NCBI GenBank assembly: GCA_017590115.1
Contig: JAGGNK010013558.1
Location: forward strand, 16,222,598 to 16,286,597
From: Montifringilla adamsi
Lineage: Eukaryota > Chordata > Aves > Passeriformes > Passeridae
DNA length: 64,000 bases
Direction: 5' to 3'
In this document: in pieces, positions 1-11,530 of the stretch
Numbering within the stretch: position 1 is the first letter of the stretch
Layout: every line of letters starts with the position of its first letter
The notes under the pieces: generated by a model
Databases searched by the model: none
Told to the model about the DNA's origin: nothing
The model's input: the letters and a program-made list of their open reading frames with translations, nothing else
Position numbers and translations under genes: made by a program

Positions 1-2299
1 AATGAGGAGCAACAACTTTCTGAAGTCAAAGAAAGCACTGATTTATGACTATCTCTGAGGTGTGATTGATACAGAATGTTTTGAAGGAATATTTTCAGCA
101 TTTCTTCTTCGTTTTACAGCTGCTCCCTCAGATCATCCTAGCTGAAGCATGTTTGCAAAGGAAAGTTGCTTTGGAAGAGGGAACTTTTCCACAAATTCAT
201 TTTCTTTTCTTTAAAGAAGGGAAAAAAAAATCCCAACCGAGCCTACAAAAGCCATTATTTAAACAGCCTCCTTTTTAAAATGTTTCCGGCAGATGTTTAT
301 GCAGCGAATGTGCTGGAGCTCCTTCAGTAAGACACAGAAGTGACATTTCTTGAGGGTTTTAGCTGGAGAATTTGTCTTTCACATCATGTCTTTAAACATC
401 TGCAAAAGGCAACAGAATCTTTATTATCCTGCTAACTTGAAGAAAGGCGCAATGCTCAGTCCTGAGTCCTTAAAAGATGGTATTTAATGGGACTGACAGA
501 TGAGAAATATCCAGCTCTAATGTTTTCCTTCAGTAGAAATTCACCCCTTGACCTTATGACTCCAGAGTATGGCTGCTGCCTTCTGAAAAAGAACATTTCC
601 TTCCATTCAGATGTGCTTTCCATGGTTTTGTTGTTTTGTTTTTCCATATTGCTCAGTTATCTGCTTTAGGGGAAAGTTTCAACATCAGGATTCAAGCAAA
701 AATAAGAATATAAATATTGCAAGAGCACTTGTGCTAGGTCTGCTTTATGGCACTTGTGCTTCCAACCCTCTTTTAATTTCCTCAGCTGGATATTTTTCTT
801 CTTCCTCACAAAAATCAAAGCTGCCTTTTCTTTTAAATGGGTTTTGAAGGAGTGGTATAATTCAGCTTCCCTATCCTTTGACTTGAGTTTTGTTTATTTG
901 CTGCTGTGCAGAAAATACAGACTGGGGCCATTGCTCAGGGCTGCCCAGGTTGGCCCTTCTACCTTACAAAACAACCTTTTTAAGAAGAATCCAATCTATC
1001 TTTTGGTTTCCTGGTTTGTTTCAGATTCAGGTTGGAGGGGGGCAAGGTTTGATGTTGGGGTTTTGTATTTGGCTTCTATTGTATTTCAGTTGTCGAAGCT
1101 TTTTCCCCTCCTCCTTCTTTTTCTCCTTTTTTTTTTTTTTCCCTTTTTTTTTTCCTCCCTGAAGGGTTTTCTCTGGGAAAAGTTTTCTGGGCTTCCATCC
1201 AGCCAGTGTCACAATTCACAGCTGTACTGTTTGATTCAAGTGCTTCAAGCTGCCAGTGAGGTAGAGCCAAATGAGATTAAGGGGTTTTTTATTAAAGCAA
1301 GCACCCGCATGTGCTGGTACGGCCGAGGCTACGTCAGGCGTTCCAACAGGAACCCCAATTTCTGCAGACCTTTACTTCTCAAGCATAAAATATTTATGCC
1401 AGGCTGAAACCTGACCTAGATATGCTCATCTGGGAGGAGCTTTGCAAAGGAATGGTTTGGCTTTTATTAAATTGCGTCTTCAAGGGAGGAAAATGTACTG
1501 ATTTCTGGATAAACGGCTGAAAAAAATAATAGAAATAGAGATTTAGCTATGTATGTTTAAAACAGCAACAGGCATAAACTAAACAGATCTTTTAAATGAT
1601 GGATTCTAAGGGAAGGCAGCAAGAGATTTATCTGTTAGCTCCCTGCTCCAGCACATGATGGATTTGAGTCCTCCATGCTGGTCAAACTGGGACACTTCCA
1701 GCACTGCCCGTCCCGTTCTGCCCACTCCACCCCAAATGTCTCCTCTGGGGCACAGCCACAATGCCCAGACATTTATTTCACTTTTTCTGTTGGGATAAAC
1801 CATGCAGAGTTAGTGATGAGAAACTAAATACCACTGTTACTTTTATTGTGGGTGTGAGCCAAATTCTGAACCCACATCTTCGGAGGGAAATGCAGTTTTA
1901 AGCTCCCTTCCCTTTTGAAAAGCATCAAAATTAAACCAGTTCTTTTTATACTGATTCTTATCTTTTGTGTCAACATTTCTGGAGATAAATAAATTGATAT
2001 TTAAAACACAGGCATACATGTGTCAATGGAAAACATGATGTGCTGTAGTAGAGCTGATCAAAAATGTTTAAAAACGAAATAAGGAAGAAAATTAAAAGCT
2101 TTACAGAAAAAAGAAGAGAAACAACACCACTCTAATATTTTTTCCCATAACTTTGAGCCAGGTATAAAGTGGATCAGAAGGTTTTGAAGGTTATTGACAT
2201 TGCAAACTTTGGGATTCTCAGACAGAAGTGGCTTTTTGCAATATTAGATCACCTTTTTTTTCTGTCTATTTTGCCCCACTGGGCTACTGAGCATCTCCT
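1..2299. other. Non-coding DNA, no gene seen
   Basis: This is AT-rich sequence with no splice-bounded coding interval that I trust. A frame open from about 754 to 1407 on the plus strand runs through a long pyrimidine tract and encodes Phe/Leu-rich low-complexity protein, so I do not call it. A short CpG-bearing patch near 1305-1345 stands out slightly from the background but has no recognisable product. Confidence 0.6.
1100..1160. repeat. Polypyrimidine (T/C) tract
   Basis: About 60 bases are almost purely T and C on the plus strand, including T runs of 16 and 10. It is low-complexity DNA. It inflates reading frames on both strands (Phe/Leu-rich forward, Lys/Glu-rich reverse), and those should not be read as proteins. 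Confidence 0.9.
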
Positions 2300-2590
2300 A
2301 GAATCATAGAATAATATGAAGCCTTTTCCCCTTGTCCACTGTCTCCATCCCTTGTCCCAAGTCCCTCTCCTGCTCTCGTGGAGCTCCTTTAGTCACTGGA
2401 AGGGGCTCTGAAATGTCTCTGGAGCCTTCTCCTCTCCAGGTGAGCACCCCCAGCTGTCCCAGCCTGGCTCCAGAGCAGAGGGGCTCCAGCCCTGGAGCAT
2501 CTCCATGTTTTCCTCTGGACTTGCTCCAGCAGATTCAAGTTCTTTTCCTCAGAGCTGCTCCCCATCCACCCTCTTCCCAGCCCTTATTTG
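2300..2590 (-). mobile_element. CR1 LINE 3'-end fragment, internally deleted
   Basis: Read on the minus strand, this carries the conserved 3' part of a Chicken Repeat 1 LINE. On the plus strand the hallmark antisense words are visible: AGAATCATAGAATA at about 2301-2314 (the terminal short repeat), a CCCAAGTCCCTCTCC-type block near 2357, and GGAGCCTTCTCCTCTCCAGG near 2421. Then come CCAGCCTGG and CTCCAGCCCTGGAGCATCTC, and a 'cctctggacttgctccagcag' type block near 2512. The terminal repeat is joined directly to sequence that normally lies well upstream, so part of the 3' UTR is missing. It is a 5'-truncated, dead copy with no reverse transcriptase domain. CR1 is the major retroposon of birds and is the main clue to the source. 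Confidence 0.85.
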
Positions 2591-5500
2591 GGATTATCCT
2601 GAGCCATGTGCAGGGATATCCACATCCCCATCTCTGCTGCTCACAAAACCTCAGCCGTGTTAGGGACTGAAGTGCTGAGAGACTGCTGAAGTCTACAAGA
2701 CTCTGAAATCAAAGGCAGCAACATTAATATTCTGTGCAAATGTGAAGAAGCCATGAAAGCTTTGTTTGTTGCTAAAGAAACCAACTAAATCAAACAAGTC
2801 GAAGAAAACAAAGACTTGTATAATTGTTTTAATTAAAACTGCCACTTATTCCAGAAAAAAAAAAAATGCAGCACAGTCGTGCTCTCCAACCATTTCTTGC
2901 TTAGACTTGCATGCTCAAAATCTGTGTATAATAAGTGAAATAAAACATTGCCAGCCATTTTCCAGTCCTGTTTGACACAAAAGCTCCAAAACAAATTGCA
3001 AGAAACCCATGCAAAACTTTGTGATGTTTACTTCAGATTTTATCCCAGAGGAATTTATGGAACTTGCCATTCAACTGCGAAAGCATGTTATCTCAGATGA
3101 AATGCAACGCTCCTTAAATCTTCAAAGAGCATCATGGCAGTTAGCCATAAAACTCACTGTGACTTTAGACATTCAGAAACAGCATTAATGCCAGGATCTG
3201 GCTGCCCTGTGTGGTTATTTTAAGTCTCCATGGGCACAAACACTTTCTTGGGTTTGGGCCCTCCATACACTCAGCCTCTGGTAAAAGCCATGAGACTGCT
3301 TTGCCTTTCACAAGCTGCTTATCCCCTTCACCTTCCCACTCCACAAGGTTATTTTGGCATCTCAAAATAAATCAGATTGAGAAGGAATCCTGGTAGTTTC
3401 TCAGCTCCTGCAACCAAGTCCCTGTTTTTTAATGCAAAGTATGAGAGATATAAATACATCTTAATTTTAATTGAAGGAGAATGTCTGACCTTTCTACAAA
3501 ATAGTGTCACTTGAGGTTCCTGTATTTCTTGTGACCTTTACCATGTTCATTAGGCTTTTAAGCATGCAAGTTCAGCTTAAATTGGAAATATTTTGCCTTC
3601 CTCAAGTACAGAGTTGCTTCCACTGCAGAATTTGGTCCCACGTTCCACTGCTGGTGTATGAACACAGCATGTTGTCACTGTGTGGCAAAGAGGCTGTTAT
3701 AAAATCTGAACCACTCTTGCCTTCCCCTCTCAAATAATCTGTTCAGATACTGCAGTTTGGCTTGAGCCTGTCTTTTATCTCCTTTTCTCAGGACTTTGGG
3801 AGCTCTTTATCTCCACCAATACTTGCATTTGTGTACAGGGGTTTTGGGAACCATTTTTTTATCTATCAATTCATTATGTCATTTCAAAGATCGTATTTTT
3901 TTCCATGCTTCCTAAGCATTAGCATTTTAAAACTTGAGAGAAGAGGAGGTGACTATTAGAAACATCCTACAGGAAGCCATAATTTATTATCAAAATATTT
4001 GCAAATTTCTTCTAAACATGTTACATTGAACTTTCTAGGGACTGCAAAGAAGATTACAGTAACAGCATTTTTTGTCTTTTCTTTCTTTTTATTTTTTTTT
4101 CCCAGTGGCTGGATGACTGAAATAATTTCAAGTCTGGCTTTTTTTTTTTTTTTTTACTAGAACCTGATCACCACCTGTTTGAGTGAAGAGACTGAGGACT
4201 GTTTGAAAGTAATGCCTTTGGCAACACATACACTTTGCTCAGTCTCTCTCACATCTTCATTTTATCATATAAAAGGCTTTTCCAAGTGTTGCCTGAGAAC
4301 AGTAAAGACCTCATTAGGAGCTGAAAACTGTTGGGGATTTCAATGTTGATAATGAAAATCTTATTTATGGAATTGCTGAATACGCACATAAAGCCTAAAA
4401 AGCAATAGCCTAATAGATGAAATAATAGTCCAAGGGAAAAGGAGTAATGTAACCACATCATTCCTATTTTCTAATGGCCATTTCCTTGCATAGTCGTATT
4501 GAAAGAGAGTTAGGGAACTGTAAGCTGCAGTTGTTTCTGGTGTCTTCCAGTCTGGTTTCAGGACTCACATAAGTTTCCTGTCCAGTGAATTACTTGGTAG
4601 TATGCAAAAGGTGTGATCTGTCAGAGATTGCTGAAGATCTGGAAGCATTCTGCCTTTAGCCTCAGGTAAGAAAAGGTATGAACCCCCAGCAGAGAAGGAA
4701 GAAAAAAATAAGAATGGATGAGGAAACTCCCACTGTTTTCTAAAACGGGGCTGTAAATACATGGTAATGAAATATATGGTAAACACAGCTTTTCTGTGAC
4801 TAAACCCATCAGATGCATGCAAAGCCAGGACATGTTTACCAGGGAAATGTGTGTTGTAAGGGAATAATGGCTATACATTTTCCTAACTCTACTTCATTGC
4901 ATGCATTTATTCCACTGAAATCAGTAATCATGTCAGAATAGAGCTTGTTAAATATGATGGGAAATAAGGGCCTTTAATACAAGCCTCTCTGCCTGTCTCT
5001 CCTTTTATATGGCACCTCCTAACACAGCGTCTGAGTGCAGAGTTCTTCACCCTCATCTGATTTAAAACTTAAAATGGATGCGGTGGAGACCTCTGGTCCA
5101 GAGCAAACTGCCCGAGATGAATCAGCTGCCCAGATTGGCCTCACAGAAATGATAATGGGGTTCTGTGTTCACAGCTGAGTTACTTAAACTGTCTGATTTG
5201 GTCCACGGCTTCCTTGGGCATTAATGGTTTGGCTGCTGTGTCGCAGACCCTGGTGCAGGAGGGGTCAGCCCTTGAAAGGCTGGATCAGGGCAGCGCGTCC
5301 CCGGCGCTCCCGGAGCCCCCCGGAGCCTTCCCAGATCTCCTTTCAAAGTGGTGGATCCTCGGATCGATGCTTTGGTTTTGATCTCCCCTCCTCCAGGAGG
5401 CTGGGGGGTTGCTCACATGCTAGGAACACATGCTGCTGCTGGTGCATCTTGAGGGAGGAGGATTGGGAACTTCTTAGGAGGCAGCTTTTCATCAGCGGGT

Positions 5501-6616
5501 GCAGACTTAGATGAATGGGAAAGGTTTCTCTGGACTACAGCAATTTTGCTGAAATTGCTGAGAAGCAGCATTATCAGGCAAGGACACTTTTAATTCAATA
5601 AAGATAGAATGCTTCAGCTGACTTTTGTTTGATTATATTGTGAATTCTAACGTACTCTTGTGCACACCTTGAAGCCATTAAGGCAAAATGAAGAATTCAA
5701 AGAGGATCAAGATTAAATGTTTTCTACTGTCCCAAACAAAGCATAATTCAATTAAAGTACCTTTGATGATCTCTACACTGCAGCATTTTCATTTTTGAGA
5801 TATAGTTCATCATTTATATTAATACTCCTGCTTGAAAGAAAAGCGAATTTTGGCATGCTGATGTTTCCTGCAGATCCAGCAGCCCATGAGAGGGACTGGA
5901 AAATTCAGACTGAGAGCATCTCTCTTCCCTTTCCCCAAGTCCTCTCTTTGATGCAGGACCATGGCAGGAGGGAGAGAAGGGAGAAAGATAAGAATTGGGT
6001 TTATCATCTATAAATAGAGACAGCCCTTCACACTCACTTTCTTGAGAAGTCCTAGAGCACCAGGGGAAAGAAGAACAAAATAAATCTGAGAGAGGCTGGG
6101 AAAGTTCTGTACATTTCAGGAATGTTCAGAAGCAAAGTTAACTCTGGCAGTCCAAGTTCTTTAAAAAGACACCATCAATTAGTTTCTCAAGTTTAATTCT
6201 GTCCTGTATCTACCAGCTGGAAAGTTTGTTGAGCAATAAGCGTAAGTGGGTTGTAGAATATAAATCATTGCCCCTGACATCCAGGGAAAGCATCACTTGT
6301 TTTATACTGATGTGGTTGTGGTTACTGCAGATTGCTTGTGCAGAATCTTGGGCAGAATCAGCAGCTTGGTTCAGGCCTAGATTTTTAGATTATGGGAGTC
6401 AGGAACTGAAAGAAATTGTTAGGAAGTTTAGCAAAGGAAGGCTGTCGTCACACTTTGACCGAAAATGGAATTAAACTGTCCACTGCTAAGGGACCCAGTA
6501 GCAAACCTGTCAACATTACTCAAAAATATTTTAAAGAGTTGTTTTATATGGACTGTGCTACATTGGATTTCTTTCTGCTTGTTTTTCTCTTTGCTTGGGG
6601 TTTTTTTTTCCCACAG
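2591..6616. other. Non-coding DNA with homopolymer runs
   Basis: No convincing exon. There is an A run at about 2855-2867 and a T run at about 4139-4156. An interval at about 4552-4664 sits between an acceptor-like and a donor-like site (CCTCAG|GTAAGA), but all three frames contain stops, so any exon there would be non-coding. The CpG cluster near 5.3 kb is listed separately. Confidence 0.55.
5283..5366. other. Small CpG cluster
   Basis: Eight CpG dinucleotides fall within about 85 bases (GCGCG, CCGGCG and CTCGGATCGA among them) in a background where CpG is rare. It is too short to be a CpG island by usual criteria. It could be a preserved regulatory patch or simply locally GC-rich sequence. 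No promoter motif or RNA start is evident. Confidence 0.4.
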
Positions 6617-6700
6617 GTGAAGAGGATGTGGAAAATAGACCATACCTGGAAATCTGTGAATCCTATGCTGGCATCTCTATGAAGGATCATTTTGTGGGAG
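6617..6700 (+). CDS. Candidate internal coding exon, unrecognised
   Basis: The interval is preceded by a strong acceptor (a long pyrimidine run ending TTTTTTTTTCCCACAG) and followed by a donor reading GGGAG|GTAGGC. It is 84 bp long. In one frame it is fully open: two bases finish a codon, then 27 sense codons, then one base starts the next. The insertion is therefore phase-symmetric. The peptide begins EEDVENRPYLEICESYAG and continues with a Met-Lys-Asp-His segment. Its acidic and mixed composition is more protein-like than most chance frames here. I do not recognise the family. The other two frames contain stops. An 84-bp frame is open by chance fairly often, so this is only a candidate; its end phase matches the candidate at 16292-16482. 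Confidence 0.25.
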
Positions 6701-9230
6701 GTAGGCAAATAGGCCATTGCTGGTGATGATTAAAAACAGACTTATGGTTAAAAAAAAAAACAACAAAAAAGCCTGTCCTCTAAACCAACAAGCAAGTGAC
6801 ACCCAAGCCAGGAAGCTCAAAATCAACAAAATAAACCTTATTCCAAAAGCTGGATTTGGTTTTTAATTGACTGATTTCCTACCAATAAGAGGACACTTTC
6901 AGGCTGGTGGGCCTGATGAGAGGACCTTGAAAGCCCAAACTGAACAAGCATGTGAAATATTTAAGGCCACATTTTTATATTTATTAAAAACAGCCTAAAT
7001 AATTAAACTAGTTGATTCACTAGTGACTTTCAGGCTCATGCCCAGAGTGAAAGGTCATGACCTGACATACCAGGGCCCCACTTGGTACTGATGATTGACA
7101 GGAAAAGGAAATAAGTTGATATCTTTCACGTGGGAATCACAGCTTGTAGCAACTATGAGCAAGTGGGCTATTTGGACTTTGTGGGAAAACTTAATTGTGT
7201 TATTATTCAAAATCTTAGTTCCCAAAGTTGGTTCAATGGTGATTTATTTACTTATGTGATAAAACAGCTGTGTACTGTAATAAAATACAGGTCACTTACT
7301 GATGTTTAATGCAAAAAAGTGAAGATATGTTTGGTTTCTTTTACTTTGAACTTACAATCAAGCTAGGCAGCAGGGATGACTTTGAATTATTAGGAATTTT
7401 CTGTTACTGTATTGGAAATATTCAATGTCCTCATCATAGTATATATTTTTCAGTGCTTGGTTATGGAGAAGGAGGAAGGCACCATACACTGAAATATGAG
7501 TGCCTCTCCACCATATGCTTTCATTATTTCTTTATAATGATAAAAAGGGGCTGCATTCAGTGCCAGACAATGTCATGGCCCCAGAGATTTCAGTGGCCTG
7601 CAGAAGAAAGGAGAAAAAAGCATTTATGATATGAATGAGGATTTGAAATGGCTTTTTAAAAAAAGGCCTAAGATCCACTTTCACCCTAAATTCTGAAATC
7701 ACTTGAAAGATGTCTAGATGCAGGGTTTGAAGAATAGCAACTTTCCACCAGGCTCTGTTTTGTATGCAGGATCACTGCCATCTTCACCAGGCTTTGTTAG
7801 GAGGTCAGATAATTGTACCAAGCAATAGGTCACAGCCTAACTTCACATACTGTGTGATTTGTTCTAGCAGTGAACCCTGTCATCTTGATCCAGAGGACGT
7901 TTTCTGTGCCCCAGTCATTTACAAGTTAGCCAAGTGATGCACTTTTGTTTATCACTGAGAAGTTCAGTGGGTTTTGTGTGAGCTGCCCTGTCTTTGTGCC
8001 TTTCTGCTCCTTCTCCAAAGTGTGGGCATGACATGAACGGGGCCAGGCTGCAGCTCCATGCCACACTCCAGGGATGTGGTGTCCTTTTCCAGGAATGCCA
8101 TGCTCCTGCAGCCCTGTGTCTGCGCTGCTGGAGGATAACAGCCCCTTAAAAGTCCCATAAAGTCAAAAGTAGTTTTACCCCAGAGCAGGCCGTGGTGGGG
8201 AAGGTTTGCACGTTTCAGCACGGTGTGACACCACAATTTGGGTGATAGAGCAGGCAGTGCTGGCATTTCCTTCAGAATATCTCCACTTTTCTGAGCCTTT
8301 CCTCATATCTTATTCTCAATTCAGAGCAAAGCATCTCTGCTTGGGAACCTTTGGAATCTCTGCCACTTGTACCACAATCACCAGGAGAATTTTAAGCCTT
8401 AAAATAATCTGATTCTACCACCAGTAAAGAAGCCCAGTTACACAGTAAATCAAGATAAAAGTTGCTTCACAGAGTAAGTAAGAGCTGGTGGCTTTTTTTT
8501 TTTTTTCATTGTTTTGATGTTATTCCTTCGTATTTAACATCTGGCAATAGTGCACGATATTTTACCAGCAGCACAAACATTCAGATCTTGCCACAGGAGT
8601 GCAGGTCTGTGATAAGTAAATCATAATCTGGCTGAGCAAGGAAATCAAGAAAAATGGGTCCAGGGGCAAAAACATGCTCAAAATTGAAAACCTTTCTGCA
8701 GCAATACCAACCTACTTCCTCTGAACATTTGAGCAGAAGGGGGAGGCACTCAGCTCTCTCAGTACTTTCTGTACATCCTTGTCCTGGAAAGAAAGGGCTA
8801 TTCTTAACCCCAATCCAGCCAATTTCTAGAATTTATTCACTTACAAAATGGAGATACAACAAACTAGAGAGCAGCTATCACCAGAGCTGTCAATGAAGTA
8901 GCAGCTGCAGATATGTGGAAACTTGTCCCCTGTGTTAGAGGCCACAGCGTGACCTTGCATGGCCCATGAAAGTGTTTAAAAATCATGATGACACTGGGTT
9001 CTGACTGACTGTGTCTAGATTCAGCCTGAACATCAAGAGGAGAAAGGCTCTGTGTCCCGTGCCAATTCTCTGATCTTTCCATCCCTCTCCTCCTCCCCAC
9101 CTCCAGGCTCTGTGTCTCAGCAGCTCCCTGAAGTGAGCACCATGACATGAATCTGGAAGTGAAGAAGCCCACAACTCTTCAGAAAAGAGCAGTTATTCTT
9201 AGCTTTGTTTGGCTGATGTTTTTCTTTCTT

Positions 9231-9274
9231 CCCCCCCCTCTTCTTTCTTTCTTTTTTTTTTTTTTTTTTTTTTT
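9231..9274. repeat. Pyrimidine tract with long T run
   Basis: A C run followed by CT-rich sequence and then about 23 consecutive T residues (about 9252-9274). It is a simple low-complexity tract. It might be the antisense poly(A) of a retroposed sequence, but nothing recognisable flanks it. Confidence 0.85.
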
Positions 9275-10239
9275 AAGGAAAACAGAAAGCCTGCCAAAAT
9301 TTGGGCTCTTTGATGTGCTTTGGAAAGAAAAACAATGCTATCTATCCAAGTCCTCTGAAAGGAACAAAAATAGTTCATTTTCAGGCATGAACTACTTGAG
9401 AAGAACAATCAATACATTTCACAATTAAAGATGGTCAAAAGTTTTAAATATTTTTCTGGAAATTGTTTGTTAAGAAAATTTCTGAGACATTTGCCTGTTT
9501 CAGTTAAACTTTTTTTGGGAAGCTTTCCTGAATTACAAGGTAGGTGAAATTATTCAGTAATATTCTACAATAATACCCTGGGGGGAATATGCAAGACCCC
9601 ATCCAAGCTTTTCTTCTGGTGGTTTGGAGTGAGTAGGTGAACCTGCCACGTCCATTTTATTCATCCTACTTTGGGATGAGAAAACAGTTAAGTCATAAAA
9701 GCAGGATCTGGTCTGTACTGTTTGTTTGTTGATTCAGCTCTCAGTGGACACGTTGCTTTATAAAACTCTTCAGCTGTAAATGAGACACTGACTTCATTGT
9801 CTCATATTTAGGAAATTTGCTTTAGATGGAAGCATCCCAGGTTGGAGTCTTTGTAGGGAAGCTTTTGAAGCTGCAGTTTTGGAAGTCATAACCTAATAGC
9901 TAAACTTCTGTTTGCTCTCTATTTTTAAGTTTTCTCCTCCATCACCCCAGCAAATCTTGAAAGAGCTGATTTATGCAATGAGAATTTTTGACATTTTTAT
10001 TAAGTCCAGGCATTTAATAAAGACATTCTTTCTTCAATGTGATTAAACTGAGGTAAAGAAGCCCTTGTGCTATTTCTCTTTTCATATTGAAGTTTTTAAC
10101 AGATTTCCTTTTTTTCCTTCCTGTGGCAGGGCCTGTTACATCATTTCCACTGCAATGGCTGTATGGGAAATGCACCTACTTTTACCACTGAGCTTTAAAA
10201 AGGTTTCTATCTACATCTACTATTTCTCATCCAGTGTTT

Positions 10240-10256
10240 AAAAAAAAAAAAAAAAA
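10240..10256. repeat. Poly(A) run
   Basis: Seventeen A residues followed by an AAAAGAAAAG-type purine stretch. Low complexity; no recognisable retroposon body lies upstream. Confidence 0.85.
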
Positions 10257-10408
10257 GGGAAAAGAAAAGAAAAAAGAGTAGAAATTAGACATAGACTGCA
10301 AAGGACAGGGACTGTTGCTTGAGGTTGGTATGAAGATGTTTGTTCTCCCATTGCCTGTGCTGCACTTGCTCCATGGATTGGGCTGGTTTACTTGGAAAGA
10401 TCAGGGAA

Positions 10409-10500
10409 ACCTAGAATGGTTTGGAAGTGAGCTTAAAGATCATCTCTCGTTCCAAGCCCCCTGCCATGGGCAGGGAAGATCACTCCCTACCTCAAGTTCA
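10409..10500 (-). mobile_element. CR1 LINE 3' UTR scrap
   Basis: On the plus strand this reads as the antisense of the CR1 3' UTR: CTAGAATGGTTTGG, then GCTTAAAGATCATCT, then TTCCAAGCCCCCTGCCATGG followed by a GCAGGGA block. These match the order of the well-known CR1 tail (terminal repeat, a 'ggtttggaaggaccttaaagatcat' type block, then 'ccctgccatgggcaggga'). A few bases are missing between the first two blocks. The copy is about 90 bp, non-coding and 5'-truncated. A short forward frame across it has no meaning. Confidence 0.85.
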
Positions 10501-10984
10501 GACTACTTAACTCTGAGAAACATAACAAAGCCTGGCTTTCAGAGGAAACATGCTGTGTATTTCTTGAAGGTTTCTTAGTTTGATTTTGGATGTCCAAAAA
10601 TTTGACACTTCTATGATATCTAATAACCCTGTGAAAATCCAGGCCAGGATTTCAGACTTTGCAAATATCAAGCAAATGCCTCAAATTAGAGGTTTCAATT
10701 AGAGAATATTAAATTCTCTTCTGCAACAAGAGATGTTTTAGGAGAAATGGGAATAGCCAGGTGGGAGTAATTGGTTTTGGAAGAGTCGAATGTGGGAGCT
10801 CTGCCCAGCACTTTCTTTTATTACGGCTGTTTTCCTTCCACAGCTCAGGAAAACTCATATTCATGCACAGCCTTACACTTCACTGGGATTCCCTGACTTG
10901 GAGACTGTCAGCATTGGCTTATTATACAAGCTCTTTGTTTTATCCTATACAATACATCTCGCCATACACGATTTGGCCTCTTAA
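10501..10984. other. Non-coding DNA, nothing recognised
   Basis: Single-copy-looking sequence between the CR1 scrap and the block at 10985. No exon, repeat or RNA gene is evident. Confidence 0.5.
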
Positions 10985-11530
10985 CCTGCCGTGAAATATT
11001 TCAAGGGCTTGTTGCTGGAAGGCGTCGTCTCTCCTCGCTGTGATTTGTGCATTTTCCTGACAGCTTATAATGATTCGTGGTGGGTTGCAGTACAATGAAC
11101 TCATGCTGCAGAACAGCACACTGAAAAAGATCTTTCAAATTATTGTTCCGGTGCAAAAGGTGCCCAATCACCTTCCACCTGCGGATTAGTCGGTTGCTAT
11201 AGGAACACACTGTAGCTTTTCAGTGCTGTGCTGCTGTAGTGCCCAGATTACTGACTCTGACAAACACAATAGGGGGAAAGAATCACGGGTTATTAGTGCT
11301 GCTGATGATGTGGTGTTATAAACCTGGGGTGGCATGGAGTGGATGAATAGAGCAGGAGCCTTGAAACGCCAAGGACGGGAGGAGGAGAGGGAGCAGAGTG
11401 AAGTGGAGCTAAAGTCAGCGCTGCGGAAATGTTCTCTTTGATCTCGTTTTCCCCTCTGAATAGATATTTTCATAATGTAATGCCAAATGCAAGCAATGCT
11501 GTAACTGATGGCAGAGCCACTGGTCATGTC
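10985..11530. promoter_or_regulatory. Possible conserved non-coding block
   Basis: Single-copy-looking sequence with CpGs kept at scattered positions (near 10991, 11024-11038, 11076, 11147 and 11182-11191), a CCAAT box (GCCCAATCACC near 11163) and ATTA-type homeodomain cores. All six frames are broken. Moderately GC, non-repetitive sequence with retained CpGs is common in vertebrate enhancers. That is an inference only: one sequence cannot show conservation. Confidence 0.25.

Larger units (their letters stand above)
6701..10408. other. Non-coding DNA, no gene seen
   Basis: AT-rich sequence without supported exons. An A run lies near 6751-6760 and a pyrimidine tract at 9231-9274. The patch at about 7975-8230 is locally GC-richer, but I could not align it by eye to CR1 or another repeat. 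Confidence 0.55.

Noticed and set aside
754..1407. 217-codon forward frame, longest in the window
   Set aside because: It runs through a T/C tract and encodes Phe/Leu low-complexity sequence. The C-terminal part (WYGRGYVRRSN) looks peptide-hormone-like, but there is no signal peptide, splice structure or recognised relative.
4552..4664. Interval between a TTCCAG acceptor and a CAG|GTAAGA donor
   Set aside because: All three frames contain stops, so it is not coding. A lncRNA exon cannot be claimed from the sequence alone.
7975..8230. Possible CR1 remnant
   Set aside because: Only GC content and one short CCAGGGATG word resemble CR1; block order cannot be matched.
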